Source: Mycolicibacter heraklionensis
GTDB taxonomy: Bacteria; Actinomycetota; Actinomycetes; Mycobacteriales; Mycobacteriaceae
DNA: 64,000 nucleotides
NCBI GenBank assembly: GCA_001673575.1
Contig: LZME01000071.1
Location: forward strand, 1-64,000
Direction of reading: 5' to 3'
The first letter of the stretch is position 1, and each line of letters starts with the position of its first letter. The notes under the pieces were generated by a model that saw nothing but the letters and a program-made list of their open reading frames with translations, did not search any database and was not told where the DNA came from. A program made the position numbers and the translations under genes. Shown here piece by piece: positions 9,627 to 19,524 of the stretch.

Positions 9627-10307
9627 CTACCCCGCCAGGCTGCGCACCCAGTCGGTGTCGAACGCTGCGGTACTCATCGCGGCGAACTCCGCGCCGCCCA
9701 GCGCGCCGGCTCCGGCCGGCAGCACGGCGCGTACCGGCGCCTGCCGGGCCAGCGCCCCGCGATTGCTGGTGGCGGCCGGTCCGGGCTGCGCCGGCCAGCT
9801 GCCGATCACCAGTCCGGCACACGACAACCCTTGTCCAGCAAGTGATTCCAGGGTCAGTGCGGTGTGATTAAGGGTGCCCAGTTCGGCGTCGACCACCACC
9901 AGCACGGCAGCGCCGAGGTCGACGGCCAGATCGCGCAGGGTGACGCCGTCGGCAGCCAGCTCCACCAGCAGGCCACCGGCTCCCTCCACGAGGGTCAGTC
10001 GTCCCGGCCGGTCGGCGGCGCGGATCACGGCCAGCAGGTCTGCGCGGGTCGGCAGCGCCATCCCGGCCTGCTCGGCCGCGGCCGCCGGGGCCAGCGGCGC
10101 CGGGTAGCGGGCAGCAGCGAACAGTTCGCTCACCCCCGACAGCCGGCCAACCTCGGCCAGGTCGTCGTCGCCGTCGGCGGTGCCGGTCTGTACCGGCTTG
10201 CACACCGCCACGTCCAGGTCCGCCTGCCGGGCAGCGCCGGCCAGCGCGGCGGTGGCGATCGTCTTGCCCACCCCGGTGCCAGTGCCGGTGATGACCAGGA
10301 CCGTCAT
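9627..10307 (-). CDS. bioD: Dethiobiotin synthetase
   Basis: A 226-residue ATP-dependent enzyme closing the ureido ring of dethiobiotin from 7,8-diaminopelargonate and CO2. The P-loop [10 protein letters not shown] is at residues 7-16, followed by the catalytic KPVQTG block, [11 protein letters not shown] and [12 protein letters not shown]. It overlaps the end of bioF by four bases and is followed closely by the ligT-like gene. Confidence 0.97.
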   Translation of the reverse strand: MTVLVITGTGTGVGKTIATAALAGAARQADLDVAVCKPVQTGTADGDDDLAEVGRLSGVSELFAAARYPAPLAPAAAAEQAGMALPTRADLLAVIRAADRPGRLTLVEGAGGLLVELAADGVTLRDLAVDLGAAVLVVVDAELGTLNHTALTLESLAGQGLSCAGLVIGSWPAQPGPAATSNRGALARQAPVRAVLPAGAGALGGAEFAAMSTAAFDTDWVRSLAG

Positions 10308-11461
10308 GACAAGGAGGCGGGATGGTCGCGCAGCACGTCGTGCAGCACCCGCCGCGCCAGCTCCAGATCGTCGGCGGTCAGCGAAGCCCGCGCGGTCAAC
10401 CGCAGCCGCGAGGTGCCCGCCGGCACGGTGGGCGGCCTAAAGCAGCCGACCCGGACTCCGGCGTCCAGGCAGGCGGTCGCGGCGGCCACCGCCGTCTCGG
10501 CGTCCCCGAGAATGACCGAGACCACCGCCGATTCCGGCTGGTGCCGCAGTCCGCAGATCTGCGCCAGCACGCCGGCGTGCCGCAGTACGTCGGCGGCGCG
10601 GGATGGTTCGGCGACCAGCACGTCCAGGGCGGCCGAGGCGGCGCCCAGCGCCGCCGGGGCGAGACCGGTGTCGAAGATGAACGTGCGGGCGGCGTCGATG
10701 AGGTGGTCACGCACCTCCACGGGCCCCAGCACCGCACCGCCCTGACTGCCCAGGGCCTTGGACAACGTCGTGGTGATCACCACGTCGGGCGCGCCGGCCA
10801 GCCCGACCTCGTGCACCAGCCCGCGGCCGCCGTCGCCGCGTACGCCCAGCGCGTGCGCCTCATCGACGATCAACAGCGCGCCGTATCGGCGGCACACCTC
10901 GTGCAGCCCGCGCAGCGGGGCCAGCGCGCCGTCAGTGCTGAACACCGACTCGGTGAGTACCACGGCGCGTTCCTCGGTCCGGCCGGCCAGTGCGGCGGCC
11001 ACCGCGTCCACGTCCCGGTGCTCGGTGACGGCGACTCGTGCCCTCGACAGCCGGCAGGCGTCCACCAGCGACGCGTGACAGTAGGCGTCCGACACCAGCA
11101 GTGCCCCCGGCCCGGACAGGCTGACCACTGCGCCGAGGTTGGCGGTGTAACCGGAGGAGAACACCAAACCCGCTGGCGCACCGACGAAGTCGGCCAATTG
11201 CTGTTCGAACTGCTGATGCAGTTCGGTATTGCCGGTCACCAGCCGCGATCCCCCGGCGCCACCGCCCCAGGTCTGCAGCGCCTCGATACCCCCGGCGATA
11301 ACGGCCGGGTGGGTCGCCAGGCCGAGATAGTCGTTGGACGCCAGGTCCAGTTCGGTGGCCACGACGGGCCGCACCCGCAGCGAACGTCGCAGACCGGCCT
11401 GTCGACGCCGCTGTTCCACCTCGGCCAGCCAGGCCAGTGGCGACACATCGGTGCGGGTCAC
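10304..11461 (-). CDS. bioF: 8-amino-7-oxononanoate synthase
   Basis: A 385-residue PLP enzyme of the alpha-oxoamine synthase family, condensing pimeloyl thioester with alanine in the first committed step of the biotin ring pathway. Visible blocks are [66 protein letters not shown] and the PLP-lysine context [13 protein letters not shown]. The GTG at 11461 has AGGGAG upstream; the longer open frame runs back into bioA in another frame and is not used. It has its own BioQ-controlled promoter. Confidence 0.97.
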   Translation of the reverse strand: MTRTDVSPLAWLAEVEQRRRQAGLRRSLRVRPVVATELDLASNDYLGLATHPAVIAGGIEALQTWGGGAGGSRLVTGNTELHQQFEQQLADFVGAPAGLVFSSGYTANLGAVVSLSGPGALLVSDAYCHASLVDACRLSRARVAVTEHRDVDAVAAALAGRTEERAVVLTESVFSTDGALAPLRGLHEVCRRYGALLIVDEAHALGVRGDGGRGLVHEVGLAGAPDVVITTTLSKALGSQGGAVLGPVEVRDHLIDAARTFIFDTGLAPAALGAASAALDVLVAEPSRAADVLRHAGVLAQICGLRHQPESAVVSVILGDAETAVAAATACLDAGVRVGCFRPPTVPAGTSRLRLTARASLTADDLELARRVLHDVLRDHPASLS

Positions 11462-11492
11462 GCGGCGCTCCCTGTGCGGTCTCGAGACGACT

Positions 11493-11510
11493 TGAACAGT
11501 GTTCAGGCTA
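11493..11510 (-). promoter_or_regulatory. BioQ operator and promoter before bioF
   Basis: TGAACAGTGTTCA (11493-11505) repeats the bioB/bioQ operator with one central difference. A TAGCCT -10 box (11505-11510, minus strand) abuts it exactly as TAACCT does at bioB, and the downstream bases AGTC are also shared. The palindrome's first half on the coding strand contains the bioA stop codon TGA (11505-11503). This gives bioF-bioD a repressible promoter of their own, separate from bioA. Confidence 0.88.
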
Positions 11511-12795
11511 AGGCATGCACCGCGCCGACCATCGCGGCGCCGATCCGGGCGATCTCCTCGGGCGTACAGACGTAGGGCGGCATCGCGTAGATCAGGTTGC
11601 GGAACGGGCGCAGCCATACGCCGCCGGCCAGCGCCGCTCGCGTGACAACGGCCAGGTCCACCGGCTCGCGGCATTCGATGACACCGATGGCACCGCGGAC
11701 CCGAACATCGGCGACCCCGGGCAGCTCGCGCGCGGGTTCCAACGCGGCGGTCAACCCCGCGCCGATGTCGGCGACCGATGCGCGCCAGTCCTGGCCCAGC
11801 AGCAGCTCGGTGCTGGCAACCGAGACCGCACAGGCCAGCGGGTTGGCCATGAACGTCGGCCCGTGCATCAGCGCGCCGGCCTCGCCGCCGCTGATGGTGT
11901 GGGCGATCTCGGTGCTGCACAAGGTGGCGGCCAGGCTGAGGTAGCCGCCGGTCATGGCCTTGCCGACACACATGATGTCAGGGCTCACGCCCACGTGGTC
12001 GGCGGCGAAGAGCTCACCGGTGCGGCCGAACCCGGTGGCGATCTCGTCGAATATCAGCAGCACGCCGTGACGGGTGCAGGCCTCGCGTAGGTCCGCCAGA
12101 TAACGCGGATCGTGGAAGCGCATGCCGCCGGCGCCCTGCACCACCGGCTCCACGATCACGGCCGCCACCTCTTCGCGGTGCTGCTCCAGTTGCGCCTCGA
12201 ACGCAGCGCTGTAGGCCGGGTCGTAGTCGCGGGGCACCTGCGGGGCGAACAGCTGCGCCACCAGGACATCGCGCCACAGCGAGTGCATGCCCCCATCGGG
12301 GTCGCAGACGCTCATCGGGGTGAACGTGTCGCCGTGGTAGCCGCCGCGCCAGGTCATCAACCGGTGTTTGGCGCCGCATCCGCGAGCACGCCAGTACTGC
12401 AGCGCCATCTTGACGGCGACCTCCACCGAGACCGATCCCGAGTCGGAGAAGAACACCGTGTCCAGCCCGGCCGGGGTGATGTCCACCAGCAGCTGGGCCA
12501 GCCGAGCGGCGGGTTCGTGGGTGAGCCCGCCGAACATGACGTGGCTCATCGTTCCCACCTGCGCCGTGAGCGCGGCATCCAGCTCGGGGTGGCCGTGGCC
12601 GTGGATCGCGGTCCACCACGAGCTCATCGCGTCGAGTACGTCGACCGGTGCATCGTCGACGACCAAAGTCAGGTAGGCGCCCCGGGCGGCCAGCGCCACC
12701 GTCGGCGCCAGGGATTCGGCGCCGATGGTGCTGTACGGATGCCACAGGTGTGCGGCGTCGACGGCGCTGATCTGGTCGGGAGTCAACGCGGGCAT
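11503..12795 (-). CDS. bioA: Adenosylmethionine-8-amino-7-oxononanoate aminotransferase
   Basis: A 430-residue class III PLP aminotransferase making 7,8-diaminopelargonate. It shows the BioA N-terminal HLWHPYSTIG, MSSWWTAIHGHGHPELD, MFGGLTHEPA, FSDSGSVSVEVA, WRGGYHGDT, the PLP-binding DEIATGFGRTG and the lysine in VGKAMTGGYL. The ATG at 12795 gives the family N-terminus. The TGA stop lies inside the BioQ operator of bioF. No BioQ-like palindrome was seen upstream of bioA, so its control may differ. Confidence 0.96.
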   Translation of the reverse strand: MPALTPDQISAVDAAHLWHPYSTIGAESLAPTVALAARGAYLTLVVDDAPVDVLDAMSSWWTAIHGHGHPELDAALTAQVGTMSHVMFGGLTHEPAARLAQLLVDITPAGLDTVFFSDSGSVSVEVAVKMALQYWRARGCGAKHRLMTWRGGYHGDTFTPMSVCDPDGGMHSLWRDVLVAQLFAPQVPRDYDPAYSAAFEAQLEQHREEVAAVIVEPVVQGAGGMRFHDPRYLADLREACTRHGVLLIFDEIATGFGRTGELFAADHVGVSPDIMCVGKAMTGGYLSLAATLCSTEIAHTISGGEAGALMHGPTFMANPLACAVSVASTELLLGQDWRASVADIGAGLTAALEPARELPGVADVRVRGAIGVIECREPVDLAVVTRAALAGGVWLRPFRNLIYAMPPYVCTPEEIARIGAAMVGAVHALA

Positions 12796-12952
12796 GCCTG
12801 ACGACAGTAGTGGTCGCCGGCGTAACCGTTGGGTCACAGGTTGCGCAATTTCTCCTCCGCGGCGGCTGACGGGGCGTAAACGCCGGTAGTCTCTGTGACA
12901 GAAGTGACGAGTGATACTGCCGTGAATATCGGCCGAGAAGGGGGTTGCTCCT

Positions 12953-13591
12953 ATGAAACGCGTCTGCACGACCGCGATCGCAGTGGCGGCGGCCCTGGCC
13001 CCGACGCTGACTGCCGCGCCTGCCTACGCCGACCCGCTGTCACAGACCGGTCAGAACCAACTCGTCGAGCGGGTGATCCAGCGCGCGCTGTCGCAGCGCG
13101 GCGTGCCCTTCGTCTACGGCGGCGGTGACGTCAACGGCCCCACCAACAGCGCGCGGGCCCGCGCGGCGACCACCCGCAGCTCGCTGACCGACCTCACCGG
13201 CCGCGCCAGCCTCCCGAGCGCCCCCAGCAATCCCCTGCTGCCGGGCAGCGTCACCCCGGGTCTGCCGGGCACGGCGCTGGCTCCCAGCGGGGAGATCCCC
13301 GACACCACCACCGTCGGTTTCGACGCATCCGGCCTGATCCAGTACGCGTTCGCCGGTGCCGGCATCAGAATGCCGCGCACCTCCGGCGAGCAGTGCAGCG
13401 TCGGCCAGAAGGTCCCGCCCGCCCAGGCCCGCCCCGGTGACCTGCTGTGCTACGGCCCGGGCGGAACCCAGAGCGTCGCGCTGTACCTGGGCAACAACCA
13501 GATGATCGAGGGCACCAGCCCCGCGGTCACGGTGTCGCCGGCGCGCACGTCCAACATGGTCCCCTACCTGACCCGGGTGCTCGGCTCCTGA
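12953..13591 (+). CDS. ripD: RipD-like NlpC/P60 protein without catalytic residues
   Basis: A 212-residue exported protein with a signal peptide (residues 1-26, cleavage after AYA) and a C-terminal NlpC/P60 fold. Active members of the family cleave peptidoglycan stem peptides using Cys and His. Here the nucleophile position reads DAS (Ala125) and the histidine position reads QSV (Ser174), so hydrolysis is not expected. The same replacements are known in M. tuberculosis RipD (Rv1566c), a peptidoglycan-binding protein. This copy ends soon after the domain and lacks the long C-terminal extension of RipD. The ribosome site AGAAGGGGG precedes the ATG. Confidence 0.87.
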   Translation: MKRVCTTAIAVAAALAPTLTAAPAYADPLSQTGQNQLVERVIQRALSQRGVPFVYGGGDVNGPTNSARARAATTRSSLTDLTGRASLPSAPSNPLLPGSVTPGLPGTALAPSGEIPDTTTVGFDASGLIQYAFAGAGIRMPRTSGEQCSVGQKVPPAQARPGDLLCYGPGGTQSVALYLGNNQMIEGTSPAVTVSPARTSNMVPYLTRVLGS

Positions 13592-13662
13592 CCGACTCGG
13601 TCGACGTCACAACGCGCAGAATGCGGTTTCTCCAGGCAGATTAGGTAGATTGTCGGGCGATC

Positions 13663-15873
13663 ATGATTGCCCTGTCCCCGCCTCGACCGGCAGTAACAGC
13701 TGTCGCGGAACCCGCATCCGGGTCGGTTCCGACCCGTGGATCGGCCGCCGTGATGGGCACCCGCAAACTGGGCTTCTACCGCCACGATCTGGACGGTCTG
13801 CGGGGCGTGGCAATCGCGTTGGTGGCGGTGTTCCACGTCTGGTTCGGGCGGGTCTCCGGCGGGGTCGATGTCTTCCTGGCGCTGTCGGGTTTCTTCTTCG
13901 GCGGCAAGCTGCTGCGGGTCGCGCTGAACCCGACCTCGTCACTGTCACCGGTCCCCGACCTGGTCCGGCTGGTCCGCCGGCTGCTGCCCGCCCTAGTGGT
14001 GGTGTTGGCCGCGTGCGCGCTGCTGACGATCTGGATCCAGCCGCAGACTCGCTGGGAGACGTTCGCCGACCAGAGCCTGGCGAGCCTCGGCTATTACCAG
14101 AACTGGGAGTTGGCCCGCAGCGCCGCGGACTACCTGCAGGCCGGTGAGGCCGTCAGCCCCCTGCAGCACATCTGGTCGATGTCGGTTCAGGGCCAGTTCT
14201 ACCTGAGCTTCCTGCTGCTGGTATTCGGCTTCGCCTTCCTGTTCCGGCGGGTGCTCGGCAAGCACCTGCGTGCCGCGTTCGTCGTGCTGCTCACTGCGCT
14301 GACGGTGGCCTCGTTCTGGTATGCGATCGTCGCGCACCAGGCCAATCAGTCACTGGCCTACTACAACAGCTTCGCCCGCGCCTGGGAGCTGTTACTCGGC
14401 GCGCTGGTCGGCGCACTGGTCCCCTACATCCGTTGGCCGATGTGGCTGCGGACCGTCGTCAGCACGGTGGCGCTGGCGGCCATCCTGAGCTGCGGGGCCC
14501 TCATCGAGGGCGTGCGGGAGTTCCCCGGCCCGTGGGCGCTGGTGCCGGTCGGCGCCACGGTGGCGTTCATCCTGGCCGGGGCCAACCGGCAGGCCCGGCC
14601 GAGTACCAGCGCCCAACTGCCGTGGCCCAACCGGTGGCTGGCGTCAGCGCCGCTGGTGTCGCTTGGCTCGATGGCCTACTCGTTGTACCTGTGGCACTGG
14701 CCGCTGCTGATCTTCTGGCTGTCCTACAGCGGGCATCGGCACGCAAGCCTGCTGGACGGCGCAGTGATCCTGTTGGTGTCGGGTGTCTTGGCGTATCTGA
14801 CCACCCGGTTCGTCGAAGATCCGCTGCGCTCCCGCAAACCCGCGGGCCAGGCCGCTGCGCCGGTGGTGCGCCCACGGTGGCGAAAGCCCGCGGCCGGCTG
14901 GTGGCGGCGCCCGACGTCGGTGCTGGGCTCGACCGTGGTGCTGCTGGGGGTGGCGCTGACGGCGACGTCATTCTCCTGGCGCGAACATGTCACGGTGCAA
15001 CGCGCCAGCGGCACCGAGCTGGTCAAGCTCAGCAAGGACGACTACCCCGGCGCCCGCGCGCTGCTCAAGCACAAACGAGTCCCCAAGCTGCGGATGCGGC
15101 CCACCATCCTCGAGGCCAAGAAGGACCTGCCGCGCTCCACGCGGGAAGGCTGCATCAGCAACTTCACCAACCCGGACCTGATCAACTGCACCTACGGCGA
15201 CAAGGAGGCGACCCGGACCGTCGCGCTGGCCGGCGGATCGCATGCCGAACACTGGCTGCCCGCGCTGGACATCCTCGGCCAGCGGCACCACTTCAAGGTG
15301 GTCACCTACCTCAAGATGGGCTGCCCGCTGTCCACCGAGAAGGTTCCGCTGATCATGGGCAACAACGCCCCCTACCCGCAGTGCTACCAGTGGGTGGGCA
15401 AGACGATGGAAAAGTTGATCGCCGACCACCCGGACTTCGTGTTCACCACCGCCACCCGGCCGTGGAACATCAAACCCGGCGACGTGATGCCGGGAACCTA
15501 TATCGGGATCTGGAAGCAGCTGTCGGACAACCACATTCCCATCCTGGGAGTTCGCGACACCCCGTGGTTGGTGCGCGACGGTGACCCGTTCCAGCCGGCG
15601 GACTGCCTGGCCTCCGGCGGTGACGCGGAGTCCTGCGGCATCAAACGCTCTGAAGTGCTGGTCGAGCGCAACCCCACCCTGGATTTCGTCGGAAGATTCC
15701 CGCTGCTCAAGCCGCTGGATCTCTCCGACGCCGTCTGCGACAAAGAGATCTGCCGCGCGGTCGAGGGGAATGTGCTGGTCTATCACGACTCTCACCACCT
15801 GTCGGCGACCTACATGCGCACCATGACCGGAGAACTCGGTCGTCAGATGGGTGCGGCCACCGGCTGGTGGTGA
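13663..15873 (+). CDS. Acyltransferase-3/SGNH membrane O-acetyltransferase-like protein
   Basis: A 736-residue OafA-type protein (Rv1565c position). The N-terminal half (about residues 35-385) is an acyltransferase-3 domain with around ten membrane helices, starting at the typical RHDLDGLRGVAIALVAVFHVW. After a further helix (about 425-445) comes an extracytoplasmic SGNH-type domain with AGGSHAEHW and the C-terminal YHDSHHLS catalytic Asp-His context. Such proteins transfer acyl groups to surface sugars or peptidoglycan; the acceptor is unknown. It follows ripD by 71 bases and may work with it at the wall. Confidence 0.88.
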   Translation: MIALSPPRPAVTAVAEPASGSVPTRGSAAVMGTRKLGFYRHDLDGLRGVAIALVAVFHVWFGRVSGGVDVFLALSGFFFGGKLLRVALNPTSSLSPVPDLVRLVRRLLPALVVVLAACALLTIWIQPQTRWETFADQSLASLGYYQNWELARSAADYLQAGEAVSPLQHIWSMSVQGQFYLSFLLLVFGFAFLFRRVLGKHLRAAFVVLLTALTVASFWYAIVAHQANQSLAYYNSFARAWELLLGALVGALVPYIRWPMWLRTVVSTVALAAILSCGALIEGVREFPGPWALVPVGATVAFILAGANRQARPSTSAQLPWPNRWLASAPLVSLGSMAYSLYLWHWPLLIFWLSYSGHRHASLLDGAVILLVSGVLAYLTTRFVEDPLRSRKPAGQAAAPVVRPRWRKPAAGWWRRPTSVLGSTVVLLGVALTATSFSWREHVTVQRASGTELVKLSKDDYPGARALLKHKRVPKLRMRPTILEAKKDLPRSTREGCISNFTNPDLINCTYGDKEATRTVALAGGSHAEHWLPALDILGQRHHFKVVTYLKMGCPLSTEKVPLIMGNNAPYPQCYQWVGKTMEKLIADHPDFVFTTATRPWNIKPGDVMPGTYIGIWKQLSDNHIPILGVRDTPWLVRDGDPFQPADCLASGGDAESCGIKRSEVLVERNPTLDFVGRFPLLKPLDLSDAVCDKEICRAVEGNVLVYHDSHHLSATYMRTMTGELGRQMGAATGWW

Positions 15874-15923
15874 ACCCGGCCATGCTCGGCGGCGGACGCC
15901 GGGAAAGCGGATAAGGTCGAGCG

Positions 15924-18092
15924 GTGTCGTCGGCGGAGTCGGGCCCTGAACCCCCACCAGAGCCGTCCGCGCCCACGGTCTGGCCCGGAAACAGCTATCC
16001 GCTGGGCGCGGTATACGACGGAGCCGGCACCAACTTCGCGGTGTTCTCCGAAGTCGCCGAGCGTGTCGAACTCTGCCTGATCGACGACCGCGACCACACC
16101 GAGACCCGGATCGCCCTCGACGAAGTGGACGGCTACGTCTGGCACGCCTATCTTCCTGGCGTCGGCCCCGGGCAGCACTACGGCTTCCGGGTCCACGGAC
16201 CGTTCAACCCCGCCGCGGGCCACCGTTGCGACCCCAGCAAGCTGCTGCTGGACCCGTACGGCAAGGCCTTTCACGGCGCCTTCGACTTCGGTCCGGAACT
16301 GTTCTCCTACGACCTGGCCGATCCCGACAATGGTGCCGCGCCCCCCGCACTCGACTCGCTGGGCCACACCATGACCAGCGTGGTGATCAACCCCTACTTC
16401 GACTGGGCGGCCGACCGATCACCGCGCACCCCGTATCACCAGACGCTCATCTACGAGGCGCACGTCAAGGGCATGACTCAGACCCACCCGGGCATTCCGG
16501 CCGAACTACGCGGCACCTACGCGGGGCTGGCGCATCCGGTGATCATCGACCACCTCAAGTCGCTGAACGTGACGGCCATCGAGCTCATGCCGGTTCACCA
16601 GTTTCTTCACGATCAACGACTGCTGCAGCTGGGGCTGCGAAACTACTGGGGGTACAACACATTCGGCTTCTTCGCGCCGCACAACGAGTACGCGGCCAAC
16701 CGCCAAGCCGGCGGTGCGGTGGCCGAGTTCAAGGCGATGGTGCGCGCGTTCCACCAGGCCGGCATCGAGGTGATCCTCGACGTGGTCTACAACCACACCG
16801 CCGAAGGCAACCACCTGGGCCCGACGCTGAACTTCCGCGGAATCGACAACGCCGCCTACTACCGGCTCGACGAGGACGACCTGCGGCACTACACCGACTA
16901 CACCGGTACCGGGAACAGTCTCAACGCCCGTCACCCACACACCCTGCAGCTGATCATGGACTCGTTGCGCTACTGGGTAACCGAGATGCACGTCGACGGT
17001 TTCCGTTTCGACCTGGCCTCCACCCTGGCCCGGGAATTGCACGACGTCGATCGGCTGTCGGCGTTCTTCGACCTGGTGCAACAGGACCCGGTGGTCAGCC
17101 AGGTGAAGCTGATCGCCGAGCCCTGGGACGTCGGTGAAGGCGGCTACCAGGTGGGCAACTTCCCCGGGCTGTGGACGGAATGGAACGGCAAGTACCGTGA
17201 CACGGTCCGCGACTACTGGCGCGGCGAGCCGGAAACCCTCGGCGAATTCGCCTCCCGCCTGACCGGCTCTTCGGACCTCTACGAGGCGACCGGGCGACGT
17301 CCCAGCGCAAGCATCAACTTCGTCACCTGCCACGACGGTTTCACCCTGGCGGATTTGGTGTCTTACAACGAGAAACACAACGAAGCCAACGGCGAGGACA
17401 ACCGCGACGGCGAGAGCCACAACCGGTCGTGGAACTGCGGTGTGGAGGGCCCGACCGACGACCCCGCGATTCTGGCCTTGCGGGCCCACCAAGCCCGCAA
17501 CATCATGGCGACCCTGCTGATCAGCCAGGGCACCCCGATGATCTTGCACGGCGACGAGATGGGCCGTTCCCAGCGCGGCAACAACAATGTCTACTGCCAA
17601 GACTCCGAACTGTCCTGGATGGACTGGACGCTGGCGGAACGCAACGCCGACCAACTCGCCTTCACTCGGGCGATGACCGCGTTGCGCGCCGCACACCCGG
17701 TGTTCCGGCGACGCCGGTTCTTCGAGGGCCGGCCGATCTGCGGCGGCGACGAGGTGCGTGACATCGCCTGGTTGACGCCGGCCGGCGACGAGATGACTCA
17801 GCAGGACTGGGGCAGCGAATTCGGCAGGTGCGTCATGGTTTTCCTCAACGGCGAGGCCTTGCCGGAACCGGATCTACGCGGGCAGCGGATCATCGACGAC
17901 TCATTTCTGTTGTGCTTCAACGCTGGTGAGACACCGGTGGACTTCGTGACGCCCAATACCGATTACGCGCAGGTCTGGACCGCGGTGATCGACACCGCGC
18001 ATCCGGCCGGCAGCACTGATCTGGTGGTTGACGCCGGGCAGGCGGTGACGGTGTTGGGACGCTCGCTGACCGTGCTGTGCAAGAGCCGGTGA
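15924..18092 (+). CDS. treX: Glycogen debranching enzyme
   Basis: A 722-residue GH13 protein of the GlgX/TreX type, hydrolysing alpha-1,6 branches in glycogen. The N-terminal carbohydrate-binding fold begins GNSYPLGAVYDGAGTNFAVFS. Catalytic segments are DVVYNHTAEGN, DGFRFDLAS (nucleophile Asp), LIAEPWD (acid Glu) and FVTCHDGFTLADLVSYNEKHN (Asp). The GTG at 15924 is the only early start. In M. tuberculosis the equivalent Rv1564c is followed by treY and treZ; here the next gene is a convergent exporter, 1 base away. Confidence 0.95.
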   Translation: MSSAESGPEPPPEPSAPTVWPGNSYPLGAVYDGAGTNFAVFSEVAERVELCLIDDRDHTETRIALDEVDGYVWHAYLPGVGPGQHYGFRVHGPFNPAAGHRCDPSKLLLDPYGKAFHGAFDFGPELFSYDLADPDNGAAPPALDSLGHTMTSVVINPYFDWAADRSPRTPYHQTLIYEAHVKGMTQTHPGIPAELRGTYAGLAHPVIIDHLKSLNVTAIELMPVHQFLHDQRLLQLGLRNYWGYNTFGFFAPHNEYAANRQAGGAVAEFKAMVRAFHQAGIEVILDVVYNHTAEGNHLGPTLNFRGIDNAAYYRLDEDDLRHYTDYTGTGNSLNARHPHTLQLIMDSLRYWVTEMHVDGFRFDLASTLARELHDVDRLSAFFDLVQQDPVVSQVKLIAEPWDVGEGGYQVGNFPGLWTEWNGKYRDTVRDYWRGEPETLGEFASRLTGSSDLYEATGRRPSASINFVTCHDGFTLADLVSYNEKHNEANGEDNRDGESHNRSWNCGVEGPTDDPAILALRAHQARNIMATLLISQGTPMILHGDEMGRSQRGNNNVYCQDSELSWMDWTLAERNADQLAFTRAMTALRAAHPVFRRRRFFEGRPICGGDEVRDIAWLTPAGDEMTQQDWGSEFGRCVMVFLNGEALPEPDLRGQRIIDDSFLLCFNAGETPVDFVTPNTDYAQVWTAVIDTAHPAGSTDLVVDAGQAVTVLGRSLTVLCKSR

Positions 18093-18093
18093 A

Positions 18094-19443
18094 CTAGGCC
18101 GCCCGGCGCCCGAAGTACCGGATGCCGGCGAGCTGTGGGATGCGATACGGGCTGCGGAGCCGACGCGTCGCCTGGCCGCGTCCACGTAGGTGATAGCGGC
18201 TCAGTTCGCGTCGCACCGAGGGTGCCAGCAGCGGCCCCAAAACTGCGCCGGCGCCGAGCGCCAGGGCCAGCCCGGCCGCCAGCCCGAGGGTGCCTCCGGC
18301 GTTGGGTTGCCCGTTGACCAGCTGCACGAAGCCCCGGAACAGGGTCAGCCCGGGAACCAGCGGGATGATGCCCGCCATGATGATCACCAGTGGCGTGACC
18401 CGCAGCCGCGGAGCCAGCAGGGTGCCGACCAGCCCGGTCGCCGCGGCGGCCGCGAACGAGCTCACTATCGCATTGGCCTGCACCAGTTGCAGTCCGAAGA
18501 ACAGCAGCGTGGCGGTCGCTCCGGCCAGACCAGCCGCCAGTGCCGCCTTGAGTTGCGCATAGCCCGCAAGCGCAGCGGCGGCCGCGCCGGTGGCGCCCGC
18601 CAGCAGATACACCGGGACGCTCAGCACCGCAACCGGCAACTCGGGGCTCACCCGGACTTGCACTCCGAACGCGCCGCCGATCTGCACCGCGATCGAGACG
18701 CCGACCAGGATCCCGACCGACAAGAGCAGGATGTCCATGCCCCGCGAGACGGCCGTGAGCTGGTAGCCGGTGATGGCGTCCTGCACGGAGCCGACGGTGG
18801 CCAGCCCGGACAACAGCACCACGATATTGGCGGCCACCACCGGTGCTACCGGGGAGCCGGCGGGCAACCAGCCGACGGTATGCAGGCCGATGGCGACCCC
18901 GGTGGCGACCGCGGCGGCGACGACCTGCTGGAACAGCAGTGGCAGTTGCCAGCCGTTGAGTATCCGGCCGATCCGGTCGATCAAGGCGGTGGTGCCCGCC
19001 GAAATCAGGGCGACCAGCGGCCCGGCGCCGATCAGTACGGCGAAGGCACCGGCCATCACCGCCCAGCCGGCGGTGGCCACCCAGCGGGGATAGGGGTGCT
19101 CGGCCCGGTTCACGATGTCCAGCTGCTGTTGCACCCACTCGGGATCGGGTGTCGTGTTCACTACGCGCTCGGCCAGATCGGTGGCCAGCTGCAGCCGGGT
19201 GTAGTCCAGTGAGCGTGACTGCACCAGATACATCGCGGTAACCGGGGAGCCCGGCACGCCGCGCGGCACCGAGACCCGGATCGAGTTGGCCATGATGTCC
19301 ACCTGGGTCTGCGGCAGCCCGTAGGCGGTGGCGATGGCCAACATGCTCGAGGCGACGTCGGCGGTTCCCGCCTGCGAACCCAGCAGCAACTGCCCGAATC
19401 GCAGGGCGATATCGAGCACCCGGCGGACGTCGGTTTCATCCAT
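18094..19443 (-). CDS. thrE: ThrE-family threonine/serine exporter
   Basis: A roughly 449-residue membrane protein of the ThrE family (PF06738 plus PF12821). The cytoplasmic N-terminal part has FGQLLLGSQAGTADVASSM and QTQVDIMANSI. About ten membrane helices follow from residue 115 to 415, with the family's PRLRVTPLVIIMAGIIPLVPG segment in the second half. It exports threonine or serine in Corynebacterium. The ATG at 19443 has GGAG 9 bases upstream; starts at 19449, 19467 and 19470 are also possible. It sits beside ilvA, which degrades threonine, but in a spot where treYZ would be expected. Confidence 0.85.
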   Translation of the reverse strand: MDETDVRRVLDIALRFGQLLLGSQAGTADVASSMLAIATAYGLPQTQVDIMANSIRVSVPRGVPGSPVTAMYLVQSRSLDYTRLQLATDLAERVVNTTPDPEWVQQQLDIVNRAEHPYPRWVATAGWAVMAGAFAVLIGAGPLVALISAGTTALIDRIGRILNGWQLPLLFQQVVAAAVATGVAIGLHTVGWLPAGSPVAPVVAANIVVLLSGLATVGSVQDAITGYQLTAVSRGMDILLLSVGILVGVSIAVQIGGAFGVQVRVSPELPVAVLSVPVYLLAGATGAAAAALAGYAQLKAALAAGLAGATATLLFFGLQLVQANAIVSSFAAAAATGLVGTLLAPRLRVTPLVIIMAGIIPLVPGLTLFRGFVQLVNGQPNAGGTLGLAAGLALALGAGAVLGPLLAPSVRRELSRYHLRGRGQATRRLRSPYRIPQLAGIRYFGRRAA

Positions 19444-19524
19444 GGACATTGTCTCCGATGACACCATCACGGTCGGCTACCCGTTCGGCGCCCGGAGCTC
19501 ACCTGCCGCGGCGGTTCCGCGCCT

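Noticed and set aside
10304..11971. A longer bioF start reaching into bioA
   Set aside because: The extra N-terminus is the shadow of bioA; the GTG at 11461 has AGGGAG and gives the family start.
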